In this document: piece after piece, positions 27,776 to 36,636 of the stretch
Layout: each line of letters opens with the position of its first letter
Position numbering within the stretch: the stretch's first letter is position 1
Assembly (NCBI RefSeq): GCF_003550065.1
Contig: NZ_QXDC01000003.1
Coordinates: 682,001-746,000, forward strand
Reading direction: 5' to 3'
Origin: Hephaestia caeni
GTDB lineage: Bacteria > Pseudomonadota > Alphaproteobacteria > Sphingomonadales > Sphingomonadaceae
Length of the DNA: 64,000 bases
Program-made: the position numbers and the translations under genes
Notes under the pieces: generated by a model
What the model saw: the letters and a program-made list of their open reading frames with translations, nothing else
What the model was told of the DNA's origin: nothing
Database searches by the model: none

Positions 27776-28989
27776 CCTACGATGTGCTGATCGTCGGCGG
27801 CGGACACGGCGGCGCGCAGGCCGCGATCGCGCTGCGCCAGAACGGCTTTTCGGGCAGCATCGCCATCGTCGGCGACGAGCCCGAATTGCCTTATGAACGC
27901 CCGCCGCTTTCCAAGGATTATCTCGCGGGCGACAAGCCGTTCGAGCGGCTGCTGATCCGCCCGCCCGCCTTCTGGGAAGAGCGCGCGGTGACGATGCTCA
28001 CCGGGCGCCGTGTCGTTACGGTCGATCCGGCCGAGCGCGCGGTGATGACCGCGGACGGCGCCACGATCGGCTACGGCACACTCGTCTGGGCGACGGGGGG
28101 CACGCCGCGGCGGCTGACGTGCGCGGGACACGATCTTGCGGGCGTCCACGCGATCCGCGCGCGCGCCGATGTCGATCGGCTTGCCGCCGAACTGCCGGAG
28201 ACGGCGCGCATCGTCGTGATCGGCGCCGGCTATATCGGGCTTGAGGCAGCGGCGGTGCTGAGCAAGTCGGACAAGCAGGTGACGGTGCTCGAAGCGCAGA
28301 ATCGGGTGCTCGCGCGCGTCGCCGGCGACGCCCTTTCCGAATTCTACGCCGCCGAACACCGCACGCACGGCGTCGATCTACGGCTTGGCGTCGGCGTCGA
28401 ATGCCTGGAGGGCGATCGCCGGATCAGCGGCGTCCGGCTTGCCGACGGCACCGTCATCCCCGCCGATCTCGCGATCGTCGGCATCGGCATCGAGCCCGCG
28501 GTCGCGCCGCTGATCGACGCCGGCGCCGCAGGCGGCAACGGGGTCGCCGTCGACGCGCAATGCCGCACCAGCCTGCCGCACGTCTTCGCGATCGGCGATT
28601 GCGCGCGCCACGCCAACGCCTTTGCCGACGGCGCCGAGATCCGGCTCGAATCGGTGCAGAACGCCAATGACATGGCCAATGTCGCCGCGCGAACCATCCT
28701 CGGTGAGCCGGCAAGCTACGACGCGGTGCCGTGGTTCTGGTCCAACCAATATGATCTCAGACTCCAGACGGTGGGGCTGTCGATCGGCCACGACACCGTG
28801 ATCGTGCGCGGCGACCCCGCCACGCGGCGCTTCTCGGTGATCTATCTGCGCGGCGACCGCGTGATCGCGCTCGATTGCGTCAACATGGTCAAGGATTACG
28901 TCCAGGGCCGCAAGCTCGTCGAAGCCGGCGCCGCGCCCGACCGGGCCGCGCTTGCCGATCCGGCCGTGCCGCTCAAGGAACTGATCTGA
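27772..28989 (+). CDS. FAD/NAD(P)-dependent oxidoreductase, ferredoxin-reductase type
   Basis: This 405-residue flavoprotein has an N-terminal FAD motif ([14 protein letters not shown]), the [12 protein letters not shown] block, an NAD-binding motif ([18 protein letters not shown]) and the FAIGDCARH motif near residue 280, followed by a C-terminal reductase domain. This is the putidaredoxin/rubredoxin reductase family. The electron acceptor is not encoded nearby. Its coupling to fghA by a 4-base overlap suggests that it belongs to the formaldehyde operon, although the role there is unknown. Confidence 0.88.
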   Translation: MTYDVLIVGGGHGGAQAAIALRQNGFSGSIAIVGDEPELPYERPPLSKDYLAGDKPFERLLIRPPAFWEERAVTMLTGRRVVTVDPAERAVMTADGATIGYGTLVWATGGTPRRLTCAGHDLAGVHAIRARADVDRLAAELPETARIVVIGAGYIGLEAAAVLSKSDKQVTVLEAQNRVLARVAGDALSEFYAAEHRTHGVDLRLGVGVECLEGDRRISGVRLADGTVIPADLAIVGIGIEPAVAPLIDAGAAGGNGVAVDAQCRTSLPHVFAIGDCARHANAFADGAEIRLESVQNANDMANVAARTILGEPASYDAVPWFWSNQYDLRLQTVGLSIGHDTVIVRGDPATRRFSVIYLRGDRVIALDCVNMVKDYVQGRKLVEAGAAPDRAALADPAVPLKELI

Positions 28990-29019
28990 CCCTAGCCGCC
29001 TTCCGCGTCAAACCTGAAC

Positions 29020-29108
29020 CGTTCGCCCTGAGCTTGTCGAAGGGTCGTTCTTGCTTCCGCGCCCGAGGGGCAAAGAAGAACGGTGCTTCGACAAGCTCAG
29101 CACGAACG
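29020..29108. repeat. Palindromic REP-like repeat (family C)
   Basis: CGTTCGCCCTGAGCTTGTCGAAG starts at 29020 and its near inverted copy CTTCGACAAGCTCAGCACGAACG spans 29086-29108. Loop of about 42 bp. Such palindromes are frequent in sphingomonad intergenic regions. It sits between the converging ends of the reductase gene and ubiG and may serve both as a terminator. Confidence 0.75.
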
Positions 29109-29125
29109 GGGGATTGAAACGGTCT

Positions 29126-29851
29126 CTACGCCCGCACCGCGGCGAGGAAATAATCGAGTCCGAGATCGTCGCTGAGCACGAACCCCTTGGCGGGCGACAA
29201 GGCGAGCCCGCGCCGGTCGATCACGCGCAAACCGGCCTCAGCGAGCGAAGCTGCCAGCTCATCGGGGGTGATGAACTTGTTCCAGTCGTGCGTGCCGCGC
29301 GGGATCTGGCCTGTGCCCTCGCCGATCGTGATCAGTGTCAGCTTCGATCGCGCAGTGCGATTGGGGGTCGAGACGATCAGCAGACCGTCATCGGCGAGCA
29401 CATCGACAAGCCCGCGCACGAACGCCGCGACATCGGCGACGTGTTCGATCACCTCGAGACAGGTGACGAGATCGAAGCGCGTGCCGGCAAGCGCGGCCAG
29501 CTCGCCCGCGCGATAGGCGATGTCGAGCCCCGACTGGCCGGCGTGCGCGGCGGCGGCGGCGATATTCTCAGGCGCGGCATCAAGCCCCGTCACCGCCGCG
29601 CCCAGCCGCGCGAGCGGCTCGGCGAGCAGGCCCGCACCGCAGCCGACGTCGAGCGCGGTCCTGCCGGCGAGCGGGGTGAAGCCTTGCCCGTCGCCGCCCC
29701 AATGCCGGTCGATCTGCTCGCGGATAAAGCCGAGCCGCGCCGGATTGAGCCGATGGAGCATCGCCGACGAGCCGTTGGGATTCCACCAATCGGCCGCGAG
29801 CGCCCCGAAATGCGCGGCTTCGGCCGCATCGATCGTCGTCGCGTCTGTCAT
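29126..29851 (-). CDS. ubiG: Ubiquinone biosynthesis O-methyltransferase UbiG
   Basis: This 241-residue class I methyltransferase catalyses both O-methylations in ubiquinone synthesis. The SAM-binding motif is TALDVGCGAGLLAEPLARLG, and the UbiG-specific N-terminus (HFGALAADWWNPNGSSAMLHRLNPARL) and EVIEHVAD and HDWNKFITPDEL blocks are present. ATG 29851 starts the conserved MTDATTIDAAEAAHF; the frame stays open far upstream, but that part overlaps lysC antisense and is not real. It diverges from lysC. Confidence 0.95.
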   Translation of the reverse strand: MTDATTIDAAEAAHFGALAADWWNPNGSSAMLHRLNPARLGFIREQIDRHWGGDGQGFTPLAGRTALDVGCGAGLLAEPLARLGAAVTGLDAAPENIAAAAAHAGQSGLDIAYRAGELAALAGTRFDLVTCLEVIEHVADVAAFVRGLVDVLADDGLLIVSTPNRTARSKLTLITIGEGTGQIPRGTHDWNKFITPDELAASLAEAGLRVIDRRGLALSPAKGFVLSDDLGLDYFLAAVRA

Positions 29852-30028
29852 TCCCGCTCCATAGCCGACCCACCGCATGGCGTCGATTGCGCAGCGGGCG
29901 AGGGGGGCGAAACAAAGGGTAACTTTCGCCGGCCCAAGGCGACATGATCGGCGCGTCGCTTGCCTTTGCGGGGCGGCGTTTCTATCAGGCGCCGTCTTCT
30001 CCCTCCGGTACAGGAAGTTTCTCCCCCG

Positions 30029-31282
30029 ATGGCGCGCATCGTGATGAAGTTCGGCGGCACCTCGATGGCCGGCATTGAGCGCATCCGGAGCGTGGCGGCG
30101 CGCATCAAGCGCGAGGTCGAGGCCGGCAACGAGGTCGCGGTCGTCGTCTCGGCGATGGCGGGCGAGACCGACCGGCTGGTCAATTTCTGCCGCGAGGCGA
30201 GCTCGCTCTACGATCGCCGCGAATATGACGTGGTGGTCTCCTCGGGCGAGCAAGTGACGAGCGGGCTGCTCGCGATCGCACTCCAGGCAGTGGGCGTGCG
30301 CGCACGAAGCTGGATGGGCTGGCAGCTCCCGATCCGCACCTCCGACGGGCACGGCTCGGCCCGGATCGCCGAGATCGACACCCGCGCGCTCGGCGCGGCG
30401 CTGTCGAGCGGTGAAGTGGCGGTGATCCCCGGTTTCCAGGGCGTCGCGATGGGCGAGCGCGTGACCACGCTCGGGCGCGGCGGATCGGATACCTCGGCGG
30501 TCGCGATGGCGGCGGCGATGCAGGCCGATCGCTGCGACATCTACACCGATGTCGACGGGGTCTACACCACCGATCCGCGCATCGTGCCCAGGGCGCGCAA
30601 GCTGAAGCGCGTCACCTATGAGGAAATGCTCGAACTCGCCAGCGTCGGCGCCAAGGTGCTCCAGACGCGCTCGGTGGGGCTGGCGATGAAGGAAAAGGTC
30701 CGCGTTCAGGTGCTGTCGTCGTTCCTCGACGAGGACGGGGGCTCGGAGCCCGGCACGCTGATCGTCGGCGAAGAGGAACTGGAAAACATGGAACAGCAAC
30801 TGATCACCGGGATCGCGCACGACAAGAACGATGCGAAGATCACGCTGACCGCGGTGCTCGATCAGCCCGGTTCGGTCGCGGCGATCTTCTCGCCGCTCGC
30901 CGATGCGGGCATCAACGTCGACATGATCGTCCAGAACGTGGCGCATTCGGGCGATTCGACCGACGTCACCTTCACCGTGCCGACCGCTGATCTCGCGCGC
31001 TCGATCGAGGTGCTCAACGCCGCGCGCGAGCGGATCGGCTTCATCGACCTCAAGCACGACACCCGCGTCTCCAAGATCTCGGTGGTCGGCGTCGGCATGC
31101 GCAGCCACGCGGGTGTCGCCGCGACGATGTTCCAGACGCTGGGCGAACGCGGCATCAACATCCAGGCGATCACCACATCGGAGATCAAGGTCAGCGTGCT
31201 GATCGAGGAGGATTATACCGAGCTTGCGGTGCGCGTGCTGCACACCGCCTACGGCCTCGATGCGGAAGAAGATCCGGCGTAA
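30029..31282 (+). CDS. lysC: Aspartokinase
   Basis: This 417-residue kinase phosphorylates aspartate, the first step toward lysine, threonine and methionine. The kinase domain begins MARIVMKFGGTSM and contains VVSAMAGETDRL and TLGRGGSDTSAVAMAAA. Two ACT domains follow from about residue 265, with VLDQPGSVAAIFSPLADAGINVDMI and VGVGMRSHAGVAATMFQTLGERG, the allosteric binding region for lysine and threonine. ATG 30029 is preferred over 29960 because it gives the normal N-terminus. No leader peptide or riboswitch is seen upstream. Confidence 0.96.
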   Translation: MARIVMKFGGTSMAGIERIRSVAARIKREVEAGNEVAVVVSAMAGETDRLVNFCREASSLYDRREYDVVVSSGEQVTSGLLAIALQAVGVRARSWMGWQLPIRTSDGHGSARIAEIDTRALGAALSSGEVAVIPGFQGVAMGERVTTLGRGGSDTSAVAMAAAMQADRCDIYTDVDGVYTTDPRIVPRARKLKRVTYEEMLELASVGAKVLQTRSVGLAMKEKVRVQVLSSFLDEDGGSEPGTLIVGEEELENMEQQLITGIAHDKNDAKITLTAVLDQPGSVAAIFSPLADAGINVDMIVQNVAHSGDSTDVTFTVPTADLARSIEVLNAARERIGFIDLKHDTRVSKISVVGVGMRSHAGVAATMFQTLGERGINIQAITTSEIKVSVLIEEDYTELAVRVLHTAYGLDAEEDPA

Positions 31283-31397
31283 GGTTCCGCCGCGCCGACC
31301 ACCCGCCCCCCAAGCATCTCTGCAATGCCCCCAAGCAACGCTTGCTGGCCCCGCTGGCCGCGAGGTTCCATCATAAGGGCGTAAAGGAGATTCACGC

Positions 31398-32036
31398 ATG
31401 TCGATCCAGCTTGGCCAGATTGCCCCCGATTTCGAGGCTGACAGCACGCAAGGGCGTATCCGTTTCCACGAATGGCTCGGGTCGTCCTGGGGCCTGTTCT
31501 TCAGCCACCCCAAGGATTTCACGCCGGTCTGCACGACCGAACTGGGCGAAGTCGCGCGGCTGCGCCCCGAATGGGACAAGCGCGGGGTGAAAACGATCGG
31601 GCTGTCGGTCGATCCGGTCGATTCGCACCAGGGCTGGGAAAAGGACATCGAATCGACCCAGGGGCAGAAGCTCGATTATCCGATGATCGCCGACACCGAT
31701 CAGAAGGTCTCGACGCTCTACGACATGATCCACCCCGAGGCCGATCCCACCGTCACCGTGCGTTCGGTGTTCGTGATCGATCCCAACAAGAAGGTGCGGC
31801 TGATCCTCACTTATCCGCCGAGCACAGGGCGCAACTTCGCCGAGGTCATCCGCGCGATCGACAGCCTCCAGCTCACCGACACGCAATCGGTCGCGACTCC
31901 GGTCAACTGGAACCAGGGTGAGGAGGTCATCATCTCGCCCAAGCTTTCCGACGAGGACGCGCACGCGCGCTTCCCGCAAGGGTTCCGCACGCTCAAGCCC
32001 TATCTGCGCTACGTCGATCTGAACCAGAGCGCCTGA
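31398..32036 (+). CDS. 1-Cys peroxiredoxin (Prx6 type)
   Basis: This 212-residue peroxidase has the peroxidatic Cys45 in HPKDFTPVCTTELGE, and the Prx6-type VDSHQGWEKDIE and RLILTYPPSTGRNFAEVIRAID blocks. No resolving Cys is seen. It reduces peroxides with an external thiol. A GGAG site precedes ATG 31398. It follows lysC by 115 bp, which contains no gene, and is probably transcribed alone or with the next gene. Confidence 0.95.
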   Translation: MSIQLGQIAPDFEADSTQGRIRFHEWLGSSWGLFFSHPKDFTPVCTTELGEVARLRPEWDKRGVKTIGLSVDPVDSHQGWEKDIESTQGQKLDYPMIADTDQKVSTLYDMIHPEADPTVTVRSVFVIDPNKKVRLILTYPPSTGRNFAEVIRAIDSLQLTDTQSVATPVNWNQGEEVIISPKLSDEDAHARFPQGFRTLKPYLRYVDLNQSA

Positions 32037-32075
32037 ACCGCATGGCCCCCGGCCCGCGGGGATGAATGGAAACTT

Positions 32076-32105
32076 GCCCCGTGGTGCCCGCCGGCGCTAC
32101 GGGGC
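32076..32105 (+). promoter_or_regulatory. Hairpin just before the nitronate-monooxygenase-like gene
   Basis: GCCCCGT (32076-32082) and ACGGGGC (32099-32105) pair, with a GC-rich loop that can extend the stem. The 3' arm ends 4 bp before ATG 32110 and contains the only GGGG near the start. It could terminate the peroxiredoxin transcript in part or hide the ribosome site. Confidence 0.35.
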
Positions 32106-32109
32106 AAAG

Positions 32110-33141
32110 ATGAACGACATGCATTCGATCGGCGCCGAGCGCCTGCACCGCCGCATGGCGCGGGGCTGCGATTTCCTGGGCTGCGAGGTCGCGATTCTCG
32201 GCGGTGCGATGTCGTGGGTTTCGGAACGTCACCTCGTCGCGGCGATCTCGAATGCGGGCGGGTTCGGCGTGATCGCGTGCGGCGCGATGACGCCCGAACT
32301 GCTCGACGCAGAGATCGCGGGCACCAAGGCGCTCACCACCAAGCCGTTCGGCGTCAACCTGATCACGATGCATCCGATGCTGTTCGATCTGATCGCGGTC
32401 TGCGCGAAACATGACGTCAGCCATGTCGTGCTCGCGGGCGGCTTGCCACCGCGCGGCAGCCTCGAGGCGATCAAGGCGGGCGGCGCGAAGCTGATCTGCT
32501 TCGCCCCCGCGCTCAGCCTCGCCAAGAAGCTGATCCGATCGGGCGTCGACGCGCTAGTGGTCGAGGGCATGGAGGCCGGCGGCCATATCGGCCCGGTCTC
32601 GACCAGCGTGCTCGCACAGGAGATCCTGCCCGAGGTCGCCGCCGAGGTGCCCGTGTTCGTCGCCGGCGGCATCGGCCGAGGCGAGGCGATCGCCGGCTAT
32701 CTCGACATGGGCGCCGCCGGCGTCCAGCTCGGCACGCGTTTCGTGTGCGCGACCGAATCGATCGCGCACGAGAATTTCAAGAAGGCGTTCATCCGCGCGT
32801 CGGCGCGCGATGCCGTCGCCAGCGTCCAGATCGACCCGCGCCTGCCCGTCATCCCGGTCCGCGCGCTTCGGAACAAGGGCGGCGAATTGTTCACCGCCAA
32901 GCAGCGCGAGGTGGCGCAGGCGCTCGACGACGGCGCGGTCGCGATGGGCGAGGCGCAGCTTCAGATCGAGCATTACTGGGCAGGCGCGCTGCGCCGCGCA
33001 GTGATCGACGGCGATGTCGAGCACGGCAGCGTCATGGCGGGCCAATCGGTCGGGATGGTCACCCGCGAAGAACCCGTCACCGAGATCATCGCGGCACTGA
33101 TGGCAGAGGCCGCGACGGCGCTCGCCAAGCGCGCGGCGTAA
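32110..33141 (+). CDS. NAD(P)H-dependent flavin oxidoreductase / nitronate monooxygenase family
   Basis: This 343-residue TIM-barrel FMN enzyme has the family blocks EVAILGGAMSWVSERHLVAAISNAGG, GMEAGGHIGPVS and VFVAGGIGRGEAIAGYLDMGAAGVQLGTRF. The family includes nitronate monooxygenases and FabK-like enoyl reductases; the GGHIG block fits both, so the substrate is not decided. ATG 32110 is favoured over 32062 because it starts the conserved region. Length is normal. Confidence 0.88.
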   Translation: MNDMHSIGAERLHRRMARGCDFLGCEVAILGGAMSWVSERHLVAAISNAGGFGVIACGAMTPELLDAEIAGTKALTTKPFGVNLITMHPMLFDLIAVCAKHDVSHVVLAGGLPPRGSLEAIKAGGAKLICFAPALSLAKKLIRSGVDALVVEGMEAGGHIGPVSTSVLAQEILPEVAAEVPVFVAGGIGRGEAIAGYLDMGAAGVQLGTRFVCATESIAHENFKKAFIRASARDAVASVQIDPRLPVIPVRALRNKGGELFTAKQREVAQALDDGAVAMGEAQLQIEHYWAGALRRAVIDGDVEHGSVMAGQSVGMVTREEPVTEIIAALMAEAATALAKRAA

Positions 33142-33152
33142 GAGGTTGTTTG

Positions 33153-33176
33153 GGAAATCGCGAAAGGGCGATTTCC
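33153..33176. terminator. 9-bp hairpin after the flavin oxidoreductase gene
   Basis: GGAAATCGC and GCGATTTCC pair perfectly around the 6-nt loop GAAAGG, starting 11 bp after the stop codon. No U-run follows, so termination efficiency is uncertain. Confidence 0.5.
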
Positions 33177-33317
33177 GTTGCGGCACCCAAAGGCGCATTT
33201 CCGAACGGGCTCTGAGTCCCATCGCGCTTCGGACTCGCCTCGCCGCAAAACAAGCCTAACGCCTCGTTAACCTTATTAGGCCAGCTTCTGCCGTGCATTG
33301 CCACGTAAGGAGTTGTT

Positions 33318-34055
33318 ATGACGCGCAATCGTCTGCTGCTGATCGCGACCGCCGCGGGGCTCGCGCTCGCGGGCTGCGCGTCCAAACCCAAGGAGGTCGC
33401 GGTCGCGCCACCGCCGCCGCCCGCCCCGGCGCCGCAGCCGATGCCCCAGCCGCCCGCGGGAACCGCCGCGGGAATCGCGGTGCCGCCGCGGCTCGCCGAC
33501 GGCCGCTATGCGACGCCCAATACCGGGCTGAATGCGGCGTCCGCGCTATGGCACGTGCGCACCGGGCTCAACGTCGCCGCGCTCGGATGCCGCGGCGCGA
33601 ACGAGGCGACGATCATCGCGGGGTACAATGCGCTGCTCGACAGCCAGGAAACCGCGCTCGCCAAGGCACACAAAGCGCTCGTCGCCGCCGCCGGCGAGGC
33701 GCGCTTCGACGATGCGATGACGCGGCTCTACAACTATTGGGCGCAACCCGGCGCGCAGGCCGAATTCTGCGCCGCCGCCAGCCGCGTGCTGGCGCGCGTG
33801 CCGGGCGTCGGCCCGGCGACGATCGACAGCTTCGCGGCCGGCGCGATCGCCGAACTCGACCAGCCGTTCGTCGATCTGTTCCGCGCCTATGACAGTTATC
33901 GCGTCGCGCTGGCGCAATGGCAGGCGAACCGGACCGCGGTGGCGCTCCAGCCGATCGAAACCAGGACCGTGCTCGGCGCGGCGGCCGCCCCGGTGACCAC
34001 GCCCAAATCCACGCCCGAAATCGGCTACGATCCCGCCATCTTCACCATGCCCTGA
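33318..34055 (+). CDS. Putative lipoprotein of unknown function
   Basis: This 245-residue protein has a lipoprotein signal with lipobox Leu17-Ala-Gly-Cys20, then a Pro-rich linker (about residues 30-50). The mature part is a helical domain with no recognised motif; it contains GLNAASALWHVRTGLNVAALGCRG and an FCAAASRVLARVPG block, with two Cys that could form a disulphide. AAGGAG precedes the ATG. It lies directly before ptsP on the same strand, but the 58 bp between them do not prove co-transcription. Confidence 0.75.
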   Translation: MTRNRLLLIATAAGLALAGCASKPKEVAVAPPPPPAPAPQPMPQPPAGTAAGIAVPPRLADGRYATPNTGLNAASALWHVRTGLNVAALGCRGANEATIIAGYNALLDSQETALAKAHKALVAAAGEARFDDAMTRLYNYWAQPGAQAEFCAAASRVLARVPGVGPATIDSFAAGAIAELDQPFVDLFRAYDSYRVALAQWQANRTAVALQPIETRTVLGAAAAPVTTPKSTPEIGYDPAIFTMP

Positions 34056-34113
34056 ACGCGCCCAGGCGTTTTGCCGATTGGCGCGGGCAGGGCCGATCTG
34101 GTAGCGCATCCAC

Positions 34114-36387
34114 ATGCCGCTTTCCGCGCCCGCCGCCGCCCGCGAGATCCTGACGCGCCTTCATGACGTGATGGGATCGCGCAGCGCGACACCGGCGAAG
34201 CTGGGCGCGGTCGTCCAGATCATCGGCGAGGCGCTCAACAGCGAGGTCTGCTCGATCTATCTGCTGCGCGACGGGCTGCTCGAATTGTTCGCGACGCGCG
34301 GTCTTTCGCAAGCCGCGGTCCATGTCACCAAGCTCGCGCCCGGCGAAGGACTGATCGGCGTGATCGCCGCCAATGTCGAAACGCTCAACCTCGACGAAGC
34401 CGCCGCGCATCCCGATTTCGCCTATCGCCCCGAGACCGGCGAAGACAGGTTCCACAGCTTCGCCGGCGTGCCGATCATCCGGCGCGAACAGGCGGTCGGT
34501 GTGCTCGCAGTCCAGCATACCGAGCCGCACCGGTACGAGGATGTCGAGATCGAGGCGCTGCAAACGGTGGCGATGGTGCTGTCCGAGTTGATCGCCAACA
34601 CCGGCCTGGCCGACGAGGCCGGCGCCTCGCCGACGCGCGCCCAGACGACCGCGGCCAAGACGATCCTGGGGCTGCGGCTGGTCGACGGGATGGGCGCGGG
34701 CCACGCGGTCTATCACCAGCCGCGGATCACGATCGAACACACCGTCGCGGAAGATACCGAGGCCGAGCGTCACCGCGTCTACGGCGCGTTCGACAAGATG
34801 CGCGAACAGATCGACCGGATGACGAGCCAGGCCGAATTCGGTGTCGACGGCGAGCATCGCGAGGTTCTCGAGACCTACAAGATGTTCGCCTATGACGAGG
34901 GCTGGTCGCGCCGGATCAACGAGGCGATCGATTCGGGGCTGACCGCCGAGGCGGCGATCGAGCGCGTCCAGCAGCGCACGCGGATGCGGATGCGCCAGAT
35001 CGACGATCCGCTGCTCGCCGATCGCATGCACGATCTGGAGGATCTCTCCAACCGGCTGCTGCGGATCGTGTCGGGCCAGATGGGCACCGCCGCACAACTG
35101 GGGCTGCGCAAGGACACGATCCTGATCGCGCGCAATCTGGGGCCGGCCGAGTTGCTCGAATATGATCGCCGGCGGCTGAAGGGCGTCGTGCTCGAGGAAG
35201 GATCGCTGACCGCGCACGTCACGATCGTCGCGCGCGCGATGGGGGTGCCGGTGCTCGGCCGGATGCGCAACGTGCGCCGCGAGGTCAGCGAAGGCGACCT
35301 GCTGCTGCTCGATTCGAATTCGAGCACCCTGCTGGTGCGGCCGACCGCGGCGATGGAGGAGGTGTTCGAGGCCAAGCTCGCGCTGCGCCAGAAGCGGCGC
35401 GCGGTCTTCGCGGCACTCAAATCCGAACCGCCGGTGACGAAGGATGGCCATCGCCTCGCCGTGATGGTCAATGCCGGGCTGCGCGACGACGTCGCCGCGC
35501 TCGATCTGACCGGCGCCGACGGGATCGGCCTGTTCCGCACCGAATTCCAGTTCCTCGTCTCGGCGACGCTGCCCCAGCGCGAGCGCCAGCAGCGGCTCTA
35601 TCGCGACGTGCTCGATGTCGCGGGCGATCGGCCCGTTACCTTCCGCACCGTCGATATCGGCGGCGACAAGGCATTGCCGTATCTGAACGGCGACGGCGCC
35701 GATGAGGAGAACCCGGCGATGGGCTGGCGCGCGCTGCGCCTCGCGCTCGAACGCGACGGGCTGATGAAAGCGCAGGCGCGCGCGCTGATCGACGCCGCGG
35801 GCGGCCGCGCGCTCAACATCATGTTCCCGATGGTGTCCGAACCCTGGGAGTTCGACGAGGCGCGGGCGCTGTTCGAAGCGCAGCGGGACTGGATCGCGTC
35901 GCGCAACCGCATGCTGCCGTCGCAGATCCGCTATGGCGCGATGCTCGAAGTGCCCGCGCTCGCCGAGCAGCTCGATCTGCTGCTGCCCAAGCTCGATTTC
36001 CTGTCGATCGGCACCAACGATCTGACCCAATTCCTGTTCGCCGCCGATCGCGCCAATCCCAAGCTCGCCGAGCGCTACGACTGGCTGAGCCCGTCGATCC
36101 TGCGGTTCATCCGCCGCATCGTCGACCCCGCAAGAGACGCCGGCGTCGACCTCGCCGTGTGCGGCGAGATGGGCGGACGGCCGCTCGAGGCGCTGGCGCT
36201 GATCGGGCTGGGAATCGACCGGCTGTCGATCACCCCCGCCGCGGTCGGCCCGATCAAGGCGATGATCCGATCGATCGACCGTTCGGCGGTGATGGCGGAA
36301 ATGGAAACGCTGCTCGCCCGCCCGCCGCGCGACCTGCGCGGCGCGCTCGCGCATTGGGCGGGCGAACACGGCGTCGAACTGGCGTAG
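34114..36387 (+). CDS. ptsP: Phosphoenolpyruvate-protein phosphotransferase, nitrogen type (EI-Ntr)
   Basis: This 757-residue protein has an N-terminal GAF domain (about 15-165), then the PTS enzyme I part. The phosphorylated His is in LEEGSLTAHVTIVARAMGVPVLG. The PEP-binding barrel has DGIGLFRTEFQFL, TFRTVDIGGDKALPYL, SIGTNDLTQFLFAADR and the end LAVCGEMGGRPLEAL. It takes phosphate from PEP and passes it to NPr and then to EIIA-Ntr, regulating nitrogen, potassium and stress responses. The His context TAH is changed from the common SHAAI form but the residue is present. Confidence 0.96.
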   Translation: MPLSAPAAAREILTRLHDVMGSRSATPAKLGAVVQIIGEALNSEVCSIYLLRDGLLELFATRGLSQAAVHVTKLAPGEGLIGVIAANVETLNLDEAAAHPDFAYRPETGEDRFHSFAGVPIIRREQAVGVLAVQHTEPHRYEDVEIEALQTVAMVLSELIANTGLADEAGASPTRAQTTAAKTILGLRLVDGMGAGHAVYHQPRITIEHTVAEDTEAERHRVYGAFDKMREQIDRMTSQAEFGVDGEHREVLETYKMFAYDEGWSRRINEAIDSGLTAEAAIERVQQRTRMRMRQIDDPLLADRMHDLEDLSNRLLRIVSGQMGTAAQLGLRKDTILIARNLGPAELLEYDRRRLKGVVLEEGSLTAHVTIVARAMGVPVLGRMRNVRREVSEGDLLLLDSNSSTLLVRPTAAMEEVFEAKLALRQKRRAVFAALKSEPPVTKDGHRLAVMVNAGLRDDVAALDLTGADGIGLFRTEFQFLVSATLPQRERQQRLYRDVLDVAGDRPVTFRTVDIGGDKALPYLNGDGADEENPAMGWRALRLALERDGLMKAQARALIDAAGGRALNIMFPMVSEPWEFDEARALFEAQRDWIASRNRMLPSQIRYGAMLEVPALAEQLDLLLPKLDFLSIGTNDLTQFLFAADRANPKLAERYDWLSPSILRFIRRIVDPARDAGVDLAVCGEMGGRPLEALALIGLGIDRLSITPAAVGPIKAMIRSIDRSAVMAEMETLLARPPRDLRGALAHWAGEHGVELA

Positions 36388-36393
36388 GGTTTA

Positions 36394-36490
36394 TTCCACT
36401 TACGTGGGAGCCGCACCAACCCGCTCCCCACCCCGCCTCCCATTCAGGATGCTGCCGTTGGGAGGCAGGGTGGGGAGCGGGCCGGTGCGG
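36394..36490. repeat. Dispersed palindromic repeat (family A, copy 1)
   Basis: The element has long inverted arms around a short loop: CCGCTCCCCACCCCGCCTCC from 36421 pairs with the GGGAGGCAGGGTGGGGAGCGG part ending at 36480, and the ends CCGCACC and GGTGCGG also pair. A second copy with the same arms and loop core lies at 57103-57206. It begins right after ptsP and may act as a terminator. Confidence 0.75.
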
Positions 36491-36636
36491 CCTTGCGTAT
36501 CTAAACAGAGTCACACGCCGGCGCACAAACCTGGCCGTGATCGCGCACGAGACGTTGACAGCACGCCCCCGCTTTGAAACACCTTGCGCCCAAGCGGGAG
36601 AAAAACAGGGTCGCATCCCTCCCGCCGGAGAACCGG

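Noticed and set aside
29852-31648. 599-codon upstream extension of the ubiG frame, antisense to lysC
   Set aside because: lysC on the other strand is a complete, recognisable gene. UbiG begins with its normal N-terminus at 29851, so the extension is a shadow.
34042-36369. 775-codon minus-strand frame opposite ptsP
   Set aside because: ptsP on the plus strand has all its domains and catalytic blocks. The antisense frame has no recognisable motif.
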